Shown here piece after piece: positions 20,276 through 29,788 of a stretch of 64,000 nt of DNA; position 1 is the stretch's first letter, and each line of letters starts with the position of its first letter. The stretch covers positions 2,501 to 66,500 of the forward strand of contig CAUYUJ010004308.1 in the NCBI GenBank assembly GCA_963575745.1, written 5' to 3'. The stretch is from Prorocentrum cordatum. Its lineage: Eukaryota; Sar; Dinophyceae; Prorocentrales; Prorocentraceae. The notes under the pieces are model-generated. The model had not been told where the DNA came from. It saw only the letters and a program-made list of their open reading frames with translations, and searched no databases. The position numbers were made by a program, and so were the translations under genes.

Positions 20276-20716
20276 GGGGGGCGGGTTGTACATCAGGAAC
20301 AACTGAACGAAAGTTAGAACCTGGGGGAAACGTGAACATGGAGAGGAGGAGGAGGTCGAAAAACAGGCCGTAAAAGTCGAACATCGGGACGAAGTCGCTC
20401 GGATGCCCTAGGCTCTCTTCAACACCTCGCAATCCTCTGCCATCTGCGCCATGGCAACGAGCCCCATGCGGCAGACGGCCACCTGGAGCTCCGCTCTGCG
20501 GGCCGCGGACGCGTGAGCCGGGAAAGTGATCCATCCCGTCTTCAGCGTCGCCCGCGGCTGGCGTGCCCACCAGCCAGGTGGGATGTGGTACGCGTCGTTC
20601 AGCTCCTGCCGGAAACCCGCCAGGGCGGCGCACTCGGCCACGTAGTGGCGCGCACTCGGTCGATGGGGACCCCCGCAGGACGGGCAGGCCGCCGTGAGAT
20701 CGGGCCTGGTGGTGCT
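20276..20716 (-). mobile_element. 5'-truncated LINE with 16-bp target-site duplication
   Basis: 441 bp inserted in the macrosatellite and flanked by a perfect 16-bp duplication, CCATTATCTTGGAACG (20260-20275 and 20717-20732). On the minus strand, 20716-20408 encodes the C-terminal end of a non-LTR retrotransposon polyprotein: ACPSCGGPHRPSARHYVAEC (zinc-knuckle-like C-x2-C...H...C) followed by AALAGFRQELNDAYHIPPGW and CRMGLVAMAQMAEDCEVLKR. The 3' UTR (20407-20276) ends in a C-run rather than poly(A). 5' truncation plus a long duplication is typical of target-primed reverse transcription. The uninterrupted site is seen in unit 1 near 17870-17885. Confidence 0.85.
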
Positions 20717-21819
20717 CCATTATCTTGGAACGTCTTTCTCTTGATATATGTCAATGAGCGCCTGTGTGCGAGGGCGAACCGCTCGCTCGAGACATTTCCA
20801 CAATCTGCAAGCATGAGTGCGACCAATAGCAAATCTGAGAGCGACTGCTTCTGAGCGTGAGTTAATATGGGTGCGATTGAGCCTGGGTTTGAGTGGGTAT
20901 GCGTGAGAGAAAATATGAGCGCGAGTGCGTCTCTGTGCGAGTGGGTCTGAGTATGGACGAATCTGAGTGTGAGCGAGTCTGTGATTGAGCGGATCGTAGC
21001 ATGATGAGTCTGAGCATGAGTGAGTCTGGGCTTGAGTGGGTCTGATGAATGTGAGAAAAAATGTGTGCTAATGAATCTGAGTGCGAGTGAGCCGAGTGTG
21101 ATTGGGTATGGATGGGAGGCAGTCTGGGTGTGAGTCGGTCTGCGTTTGAGCGGACCGAAGGATGATGAGTCTGAGCAGGAGCGAGTCTGAGTATGAGTGG
21201 TCCTGAGCGTGAGTCTGAGTGTGAGTACGTTTAAGTATGGATATGAGCGAGTCTAAGTGCGAGTGAGCCTGCGTGTGACTGAGTCTGAGTATGAGTGAGT
21301 GTGAATGCAGAAGAGTGAAGGAGAGCGGAGAGCGAAGGAGAGTGAGGCGGAAGCGTTTGAGTAAAACCTACAGCCTTGGAACATCGAAACTCGATCGTCT
21401 GGCCCTGGCTACTCGAAATGCCCACGACCTCCTCCTCCTCCTCCTCCTCCTCTTCCTCCTCCTCATCATCATCACTCACATCATCATCATCAAACCTCAT
21501 CAATCATCATCATCATCACATCATCAGCATCATCCATCATCATCAATCTATCATTCACATCATCATCATCAGCATCCTCATCATCAATCATCAGCATCAT
21601 CCCCCTTCCTCTTCTGCTCCTACCGTGTTCAATTGTCCTCCTTCACCTCCTCCTCCTCCTCCTTCCTCTCCTCGTACCTCTTCCTCCTCCTCCTCCCCTC
21701 CTCCTTCCTTCTCTTCCTCCTCCGCCTCCTCCTCTCTCCTCCCCCTTCCTTTCCTCCTCCTCCCCTCCTACCCTCCTCCTCCCCCTCCTCCTCCTCATCA
21801 TCCTCTTTGGGAAATGCTG

Positions 21820-22560
21820 AAACCAGCAAATCGCCTGAGACATCCTCCCAAAACTGATCCGAAAGCGACAGATGCCCAGCAGCATAACGGCCAAACCGCC
21901 TGAGACATAACCGCAAACTGGGCGCGAACGTCCTCCAAATCTGCTCCGAAAGCAAAACATGTTGGAAGAGAAAATGGCCAAACCGCCTGAGACATCCCCA
22001 CAAAATCCTGCGAAAGGGGCCGGGTGCAATACCCCCCCGCCGCTCCCCTTAGGAGTGCTGAAACCAGCGAATCGCCTGAGACATCCTCCAAATCTGTTCC
22101 GACAGCGAAACATGCTGGAAGAGAAAATGGCCAAACCGCCTGAGACATCCTCATACAATCCCACAATAGGGTCCGAGTGCAATACCCCCCCGCCGCTCCC
22201 CTTAGGAGTGCTGAAACCAGCGAATCGCCTGAGACATCCTCCAAATCTGCTCCGAAAGCGAACCATGTTGGAAGAGAAAATGGCCAAACCGCCTGAGACA
22301 TCCCCACAAAGTCCCGCGAAAGGGGCCGAGTACAATACCCGCCCGCAGCTCCCCTGAGAGTGCGGAAACCAGCGAATCGCTTGAGACATCCTCCAACTCT
22401 GCTCCGAAAGCGAAACATGTTGGAAGAGAAAATGGCCAAACCGCCTGAGACATCCCCACAAAATCCCGCGAAAAGGGCCGAGTGCAATACCCCCCCGCCG
22501 CTCCCCTTAGGAGTGATGAAACCAGCGAATCGCTTGAGACATCCTCCAAATCTGCTCCTG
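21820..22560 (+). repeat. 152-bp tandem repeats, unit 2
   Basis: Four copies with CAAACCGCCTGAGACATCC at about 21979, 22132, 22285 and 22437 (spacing 152-153 bp). The second has a variant tail (CATCCTCATACAATCCCACA). Confidence 0.85.
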
Positions 22561-23874
22561 AGTGATGAGTGAGTCTGAGTGAGGAGTGAGTCTGAGTGAT
22601 GAGTGATGAGTCTGAGTCATGACTGAGTCCGAGTGATGAGTGAGTCTGATGAGAATATCTGACTGTTGAGTGCCTGATGGAAAGTGTAGGTCTGAGTGAG
22701 GCGTGAGTGTCTATGAAGGAAGGTGTGCCTCCTCTCTCCTCTCGCCTCCTCTCCTCTCTCTCAAGTCCCGCTCCTCCGCGCGGTCCGCCAATAAATACAC
22801 GACGCGGGGCACCCCATTAAAGAGCATATCAATTATTAATTGGTTCGTCCTCCTGGTTGGTATATGTCAATGACGCCTGTGTGCGAGGGCGAACCGCTCG
22901 CTCGAGACATTCCCACAATCTGCAAGCATGAGTGCGACCAATAGCAAATCTGAGAGCGACTGATTCTGAGTGTGAGTTAATCTGGGTGCGATTGAGCCTG
23001 GGTTTGAGTGGGTATGCGTGCGGGTAAATATGAGCGCGAGTGCGTCTGTGTGCGAGTGGGTCTGAGTATGGACGAATCTGAGTGTGGGCCTATATGTGAT
23101 TGAGCGGATCGTAGCATGATGAGTCTGAGCATGAGTGAGTCTGGGCTTGAGTGGGTCTGAGTGTGAGAAGAAAAGTGTGCTAATGAATCTGAGTGCGAGT
23201 GAGCCAAGTGTAATTGGGTATGGATGTGAGGCAGTCTGAGTGTGAGTCGGTCTGCGTTTGAGCGGAACGAAGGATGATGAGTCTGAGCAGGAGCGAGTTT
23301 GAGTATGAGTGGTTCTGAGCGCGAGTCTGAGTGTGAGTAAGTTTAAGTATGGATATGAGCGAGTCGACGTGCGAGTGAGCCGGTGTGTGACTGAATCTGA
23401 GTATGAGTGAGTCTGAATGCAGAAGAGTGAAGGAGAGCGGAGAGCGAAGGAGAGTGAGGCGGCAGCGTTTGAGTAAAACCGAAAGCCTTGGAACATCGAA
23501 ACTCGATCGTCTGGCCCTGGGTACTCGAGTTGCCCACGTCCTCCTCCTCCTCCTCTCCTCATCAACATCATCATCATCAGCTTTGATCTTCATCATCATC
23601 AGTCAGCATCATCATCATCATCATCATCATTCTCCTCAACATCCCCTCCTGCACTTGCTCCTACCGTTTCAGGCTCCTCCTTTCTCCTCCTCGCTCCTCC
23701 TCCTCGAGTCCTCTTTCCTCCCTCCCCTCAGCTTCTCCTTCTTCTTCCGCCGCCACCTCCACCTCGTCCACTCGTCCTCCTCCCCTCCTCCTCCTCCCTC
23801 CTCCTCCTCCTCCTCCTCCAACTCCTCTCCTCCCCTCCTCGCTCCTCTCCTCCGCCTCCTCCTCCTCCTTGGAG

Positions 23875-24560
23875 TGCTGAAACCACAAATCACCTGAACA
23901 TCCTCACCAAAACTGCTCCAAAACGACAGATGCCCAGCATCAGCTGAGACATCCCCGCAAACTGGGCGCGAAACAAAGCTGTTGGAAGAGAAAATGACCA
24001 AACCGCCTGGGACATCCCCACAAAATCCTGCGAAAGGGGCCGAGTACAATACTCCCCGCCGCTCCTCTTAGGAGTGCTGAAACCAGCGAATCGCCTGGGT
24101 CATCCTCCAAATCTGCTCCGACAGCGAAACATGTTGGAAGAGAAAATGGCCAAACCGCCTGAGACATCCCCAGAAAATCCCGCGAAAGGGGCCGAGTGCA
24201 ATACCCCCCCGCCGCTCCCCTTAGAGTGCTGAAGCCAGCGAATCGCCTGAGACATCCTCCAAATCTGCTCCGAAAGCGAAACGTGTTGGAAGAGAAAATG
24301 GCCAAACCGCCTGAGACATCCCCAGAAAATCCCGCGAAAGGGGCCGAGTGCAATACCCCCCCGCCGCTCCCCTTAGGAGTGCTGAAACCAGCGAATCGCC
24401 TGGGTCATCCTCCAAATCTGCTCCGAAAGCGAAACATGTTGGAAGAGAAAACGGCCAAACCGCCTGAGATATCCCCAGAAAATCCCGCGAAAGGGGCCGA
24501 GTGCAATACCCCCCCGCCGCTCCCCTTAGGAGTGCTGAAGCCACAGAATCACCCGAGACA
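23875..24560 (+). repeat. 152-bp tandem repeats, unit 3
   Basis: Four copies anchored at about 23999, 24151, 24303 and 24456. The first is partly deleted (GAAACAAAGCTGTTGG). The array ends in a (GT)n run at 24572-24591, not seen in the other units. Confidence 0.85.
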
Positions 24561-24884
24561 TCCTCAACACCAGTGTGTGTGTGTGTGTGTGAGTCATCCG
24601 ATGAGTGGACCTGAGTGAGTGTAGTGAATGGATGAGTACAAGCACGAGTGAGTCTGAGTGATGAGTGAGTCTGAGTGATGAAAGAGTCTGAGTGATGAGT
24701 GAGTCTGAGTGATGAGTGATTAGTCTGAGTCATGACTGAGTCCGAGTGATGAGTGAGTCTGAGTGATGAGTGAGTCTGAGTGATGAGTGGGTATGAGTGA
24801 CGAGTGGGTCTGAGTGATCAGTGAGTGGGCCTGAGTGAGAGGAGTGGCGTGTTCTCTCTTTCTCTCTCCTCCGGCGCGGTCCGC

Positions 24885-24985
24885 CAATAACAAGAACCCC
24901 GTACTTAGGATATGGGGAACAAGAACCCCATACTTAGGATATGGGGAATAAAAAGAACCCCATCTTAGGATATGGGGAATTACAC
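24885..24985 (+). repeat. Tandem hairpin repeat CCCCATACTTAGGATATGGGG
   Basis: Three ~37-bp repeats of AAGAACCCCATACTTAGGAT plus ATGGGGAA, each able to form a CCCCATA/TATGGGG hairpin. A single copy occurs at the end of unit 1 (19724-19748). Confidence 0.75.
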
Positions 24986-25912
24986 CACACGGGCCATTCG
25001 CGCGCGTCGGCCGCGCGGGCATGTCGAACTCCTTCGAAAACCTTCATCGCCGACGCGATGACATCATCCTCGCCATCGGCGGGCGTGATCGGCATCGGCA
25101 CCGCCAGTGGCCTTGCCGTCGCCACCGCCACTATCGCCACCATCATCGCTACTGTCATAATCGTGCCTACCGTCGCCGGCGTCGCCATGATACCGCGCCC
25201 GCCCGAGTCACAGACTCGCACGGAAGTGTCCGCTGGGAAGTGCCCAGCGGTCAGCGCTACCGCGGCCGCGTCGGTCGCGCCAAACTAGCTGGCCGCTGTG
25301 CGCGCGAGCATGCGCGGGCTAGCGCGGCCGCAGACATGCACCAGCCAACGCCAAGCACTCATCGCAATCGCCGCCGCATGGGTTTTGCAAACCTAGTTGT
25401 GGGTGGGTGGGTGGATGTTTGCAAGAGCGTGGAATGTGTCAACTCGCTTGCAAAAAGCAAGTGCACCACATCGGCTGCACCACATGGATTGCCCACCATG
25501 TATTGCACAACGTAAGCTACCCGTTCTAAAAAAGAATAGGTTCTACCACCCTCCCCCCCGAGTTTCAAGAATCACCGGGAACCGATGTAAAACAGATAGG
25601 AGTCTGACCCAATGTCCATCCGCCCTGTAAATTCACACTATCCCAACCAAACCGGTATCGGTTTCCCCGGCCATCCTCTGCCACAAAACTATGCGCGGAA
25701 AACTGGTTTATGAAAAAACGGGACGAAGTGCACACGCGCGCGTCTTCGCGCGCGCATGCCGAAATCCTTCAAAAACCTTCGGCTTCGGAAAATTACCCTG
25801 GCGACGTACCCAACCCCTGCACAATGCGGGGCATGCGTAGCTTGGGAGACGTTATACGGAGGTGTTGACGTGACATGGGCGCATATACTTCTGCGAGCGG
25901 CATTCGTGAGGC
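24986..25912 (+). repeat. CpG-rich composite dispersed repeat, locus III
   Basis: Starts at CGGGCCATTCGCGCGCGTCG and contains CATCGCCGACGCGATGACATC, GGTCAGCGCTACCGCGGCCG, GCATGCGCGGGCTAGCGCGG, GTGGATGTTTGCAAGAGCGT, the CACCACAT-type 15-mers (25455-25515) and ACACGCGCGCGTCTTCGCGCG (25733). Order matches the later part of the locus-V copy. Confidence 0.7.
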
Positions 25913-28010
25913 TCGCAGCCCCCCAAGGATTGCGATGTCCCGCTCAGATCTGCCTGATGCCTCGCTACACTGGACCCACCAGCAGCCCTCGAAAGTGGCG
26001 ACAGCTTCGCAGATCGCAGCCCCCCAGGGACGGCGAGGTCCCGCTCAGGTCCGCGCGGCGCCTCACTCCGCAGGACCCACCAGCAGCGCTCGAAAGTGGC
26101 GACACCTTCGCAGATCGCAGCCCCCCAGGGACGGCGAGGTCCCGCTCAGGTCCGCGCGGTGCCTCACTCCGCAGGACCCACCAGCAGCCCTCGAAAGTGG
26201 CGACAGTTTCGCAGATCGTAGCCCCCAGGGACGGCGATGTCCCACTCAGGTCGCGCGCCTCACTCCGCAGGACCCGCAGGTCCCACATCGCAGCCCCCCA
26301 GGGACGGCGAGGTCCCGCTCAGATCTGCACGGTGCACTCCGCAGACCCACCAGCAGCCCTCGAAAGTGGCGACAGTTTCGCAGATCGCAGCCCCTCAAGG
26401 ACGACAAGGTTCCGCTCAGATCTGCGCGGTGCCCCACTCCGCAGGACCCACCAGCAGCCCTCGAAAGTGGCGACACCTTCGCAGATCGCAGCCCCCCAGG
26501 GACGGCGAGGTCCCGCTCAGGTCCGCGCGGCGCCTCACTCCGCAGGACCCACCAGCAGCCCTCGAAAGTGGCGACACTTTCGCAAATCGCAGCCCCTCAA
26601 GGACGGCAAAGTTCCGCTCAGATCCGCGCGGCGCCCCACTCCGCAGGACCCACCAGCAGCCCTCGAAAGTGGCGACAGTTTCGCAGATCGCAGCCCCCCA
26701 GGGACGGCGAGGTCCCGCTCAGGTCCGCGGTGCCTTCACTCGCAGGACCCACACAGCAGCCTCGAACGTGGCGACAGTTTCGCAGATCGCAGCCCCCAGG
26801 GACGGCGAGGTCCCGCTCAGGTCCGCGCGGCGCCTCACTCCGCAGGACCCACCAGCAGCCCTCGAAAGTGGCGACAGCTTCGCAGATCGCAGCCCCCCAG
26901 GGACGGCGAGGTCCCGCTCAGGTCCGCGCGGTGCCTCACTCCGCAGGACCCACCAGCAGCCCTCGAAAGTGGCGATAGTTTCGCAGATCGCAGCCCCCCA
27001 GGGACGGCGAGGTCCCGCTCAGGTCCGCGCGGTGCCTCACTCCGCAGGACCCACCAGCAGCCCTCGAAAGTGGCGACAGTTTCGCAGATCGCAGCCCCCC
27101 AGGGACGGCGAGGTCCCGCTCAGGTCCGCGCGGTGCCCCGCTCCGCAGGACCCACCAGCAGCCATCGAAAGTGGCGACAGTTTCGCAGATCGCAGCCCCC
27201 CAGGGATGGCGAGGTCGAGTTTGAATATGCGTGTGGCGTCACTGCGCAGGACCCACCAGCAGCCCTCGAAAGTGGCGACAGTTTCGCAGATCGCAGCCCC
27301 CAGGGATGGCGAGGTCTAATTTGGGTCCGCGCGTGGCGTCTCTGTGCTGCCCCCCCCCCCAGCAGGCCTCGAAAGTGGCGACAGTTCGCAGATCGCAGCC
27401 CCCCAGGGATGGCGAGGTCTAATTTGGGTCCGCGCGTGGCGTCTCTGTGCTGCCCCCCCCCCCAGCAGGCCTCGAAAGTGGCGACAGTTTCGCAGATCGC
27501 AGCCCCCAGGGATGGCGAGGTCTAATTTGGGTCCGCCCGTGGCGTCACTGTGCTGGGCCCCCCAGCAGGCCTCGAAAGTGGCGACAGTTTCACAGATCGC
27601 AGCCCCCCAGGGATGGCGAGGTCTAATTTGGGTCCGCGCGTGGCGTCACTGTGCTGGCCCCCCCTGCAGGCCTCGAAAGTGGCGACAGTTTCACAGATCG
27701 CAGCCCCCCAAGGATGGCGAGGTCTAATTTGGGTCCGCGCGTGGCGTCACTGTGCTGGGCCCCCAGCAGGCCTCGAAAGTGGCGACAACTTCGCAGATCG
27801 CAGCCCCCCAGAGATGGCGAGGTCTAATGTGGGTCCGCGCGTGGCGTCGCTGTGCTGGGCCCCCCAGCAGGCCTCGAAAGTGGCGACAGTTTGACAGATC
27901 GCAGCCCCCCAGGGATGGCGAGGTCTAAGTTGGGTCCGCGCGTGGCGTCACTGTGCTGGGCCCCCCAGCAGGCCTCGAAAGTAGCGACAGTTTCACAGAT
28001 CGCAGCCCCC
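25913..28010 (+). repeat. 101-bp satellite array, about 20 copies
   Basis: Units centre on CGAAAGTGGCGACAGTTTCG plus CAGATCGCAGCCCCCCAGGG, spaced 101-102 bp with one deleted unit at 26220-26300. Two subfamilies: type A to about 27205 (CGAGGTCCCGCTCAGGTCCG, CACTCCGCAGGACCCACCAG) and type B from about 27300 (GAGGTCTAATTTGGGTCCGC, GTGTGCTGGGCC-type). The unit at about 27206-27305 is an A/B hybrid. All three forward frames are open across the array because 101 is not a multiple of three and the unit has no stop, so the long Arg/Ser/Pro frames are not evidence of a protein. Confidence 0.9.
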
Positions 28011-28014
28011 CGCA

Positions 28015-28230
28015 GGCAACACAGGAGGAGGCAGGCAGGAGGCAGGAGGGAGGCGGGAGGAGACGCGCGAGCAGTGCTCTATTCAAAACGAATACCCAAC
28101 CAAGGAGGGCTGGGAATAAAGCAGGGAGCAGGACGCAGGAGGAGGGAGGGAGGCGGGAGGAAGGACGGTGGAGACCACAGTCCCTTATTCAAAACGAATA
28201 CCCAACCAAGGAGGGTTGGGAAACATCAAA
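28015..28230 (+). repeat. Purine-rich minisatellite with duplicated hairpin segment
   Basis: GCAGGAGGGAGGCGGGAGG repeats, and a ~35-bp segment (TTCAAAACGAATACCCAACC, AAGGAGGGYTGGGAA) present at about 28081 and 28187. CCCAACC/GGTTGGG makes a short hairpin. Confidence 0.7.
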
Positions 28231-28600
28231 ATCGAGTGTCCGAAAAACATACAAAAACACATGGTCTCGCAACACGGATGTTCAACAAAAGCGCTTACGC
28301 GCGCGCTCTTGCGAAATATTAAGAACACATTGTTTTGTTTAAGACTTCAACCAAAAATGCTACCAAGCGGGCTTCGCGCGCGCGCATGTCGAAATCGTTC
28401 GCACGCCCATGCGCGCGTGCCGTCCCGAAATCCCCCGCAACAAATGGGAAGAAGTGCACACGCGCGCGTCGTCGCGCGCGCATGGCGAAGTCCTTCAAAA
28501 ACCTTCGGTGACGGAAGGATTTCAAAATTGAGTGTCCAAAAAACATGCAAAAGCACAGGGTTTCGCAACACGGATGTTCAACAAAAGCGTGCGGGCGCGC
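28231..28600 (+). repeat. CpG-rich composite dispersed repeat, locus IV
   Basis: Tandem copies of one module: CGCAACACGGATGTTCAACA (28269, 28566), GTGTCC(G/A)AAAAACAT, ACACGCGCGCGTCGTCGCGC (28460) and CCTTCAAAAACCTTCGG. The TTC...GAA pairs form CCTTCGGT..ACGGAAGG hairpins. Confidence 0.7.
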
Positions 28601-28820
28601 TCTTGCATCGTCGTCGTAGTCGTCGTCGCCGTCCTCCCTCCTCCATCGTCGTCGTCGTTGTCGTCGCCGTCGTCGTCCTCTGTCTTTCCTCGTCGTAGTC
28701 GTCGTCGTCGTCGTCGTCGTCTTGGCGTCGTCGTCGTTTCCGTGGTCGTTGTCGCCGTGGTCGTCCTTCCTCCCTCGTCGTCTTCGTCGGCGTTTCGTCA
28801 TTGTCTCTACTATTTCGTCG

Positions 28821-28855
<35 letters not shown>

Positions 28856-29275
28856 TTCCCTCCTCCCTCGTCGTTGTCGTCGTCGGCGTCACCGTCCTCC
28901 CTCCTTCTTCGTCGTTCGCGTCGTCGCCGTCCTCCCTCCTCCCTCGTCGTTGTCGTCGTTGTCGCCGTCGTCGTCCTCCCTCCTCCCTCGTCGTCGTCGT
29001 CTTCGTTGGCGACGTCGTCGTCGTCGTCGTCGTCTTCGTCGTCGCCGTCGTCGCCGTTGTCGTCGTCGGCGTCGTCGTCGTCATTGGCGTCGTCGTCGTC
29101 GTCGGCGTTGTCATCGGCGTCGACGTCGTCGGCGTCGGCGTCGGCGTCGTCGTCGGTGTCGTCGTCATCGTCGTCGTCGTCGTCGAAGTCGTTGGAGACG
29201 TCGTCGGTGTGGTCGTAGTCGTTGTCGGCGGCGTCGTCGTCGTCGTTGTCGCTGTCGTCGTCGGCGTCGGTGTCG
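28601..29275. repeat. (GTC)n-rich tract
   Basis: Imperfect GTC/CGT triplets over about 670 bp with CCTCCCTCCTCCCTC interruptions. All protein frames here are homopolymer-like (Val, Arg, Ser/Thr) and rejected as genes. Confidence 0.9.
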
Positions 29276-29289
29276 GTGCCAAGTGCAAT

Positions 29290-29475
29290 TTGGTACCCAC
29301 CGTCACGGCCTTAAGAGGTCATGCGACCAAGTTGTGGGTGGGAGGGTGTGATGTTTGCACGAGCAGCGGGGAGGACATCTTCAAGCTGAGCAAGCGATTC
29401 ATTGCGCCACGCAGATTGGACCACCGGAACTTGCTCCACCTAGATTGCACAACAAACACTGCGGGGCCCACGCTG
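29290..29475 (+). repeat. Partial composite repeat (15-mer module)
   Basis: GTGGGTGGGAGGGTGTGATGTTTGC, then CACGCAGATTGGACCACCG and CACCTAGATTGCACAAC-type 15-16-mers, as in loci I, III and V. Confidence 0.6.
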
Positions 29476-29519
29476 GCCTATATTGAATAATTTGGGGGTG
29501 CTCGCGTGAAAATGTTTAG

Positions 29520-29760
29520 GACGCTCATGACGGCCGAACAGAAAACCCAAAGATCGCCCCAAGACGACCCAAGAGGCCCCGAAGAGTGCCCGAAGATGGC
29601 CTCAAGACGGTCAGAAAGGCTCCCAAGACTGCACAAGAGAGGGAACTCGAACTGGCCTTGAGGGCATCGTGGGGGCCAGAGCACTCCAGAGGGCGTCCCA
29701 AGACCCCAAGCGGCATCTAAGAGGCCTCTGGATCACAACCCAGGCGCGGTGGCGGATTGG
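29520..29760 (+). repeat. ~11-bp phased CCAAGANGGCC repeat, locus 1
   Basis: Degenerate CCCAAGAGGCCCC / CCAAGATGGCC / CAAGACGGTC units at roughly 10-11-bp steps. Related stretches occur at 37520-37720, 38380-38890 and 44216-44645. Confidence 0.6.
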
Positions 29761-29788
29761 GCCGAAAGCTACTAGCCTGAGAGACGTG

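Larger units (their letters stand above)
17880..24900 (+). repeat. Tandem ~2-kb macrosatellite, three units
   Basis: Each unit has the same order of parts: a 5' segment (TGTCAATGAGCGCC ... GCGAACCGCTCGCTCGAGAC, anchors at 17904, 20749, 22865), GAGTCTGAGTGTGAGT-type repeats, a conserved spacer (GGAACATCGAAMCTCGATCG), a TCC/ATC tract, then 152-bp repeats, GAGTGATGAGT repeats and CTCTCTCCTCCGGCGCGGTCC. Unit 1 spans about 17880-19740, unit 2 about 20725-22795, unit 3 about 22850-24900. Minus-strand frames (GMSQAVWPFSLPTCFAFGA) are long but switch frame because 152 is not a multiple of three; I do not call them genes. Confidence 0.85.

Noticed and set aside
18829-24560. CRISPR-like regular repeats
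   Set aside because: Spacing is regular but the whole 152-bp unit is repeated, with no unique spacers, and the genome is eukaryotic.
25756-27525. 589-codon frame with SKVATVSQIAAPQG repeats as a repeat protein
   Set aside because: All three forward frames are equally open and the 101-bp period is not a multiple of three, so satellite structure explains it.
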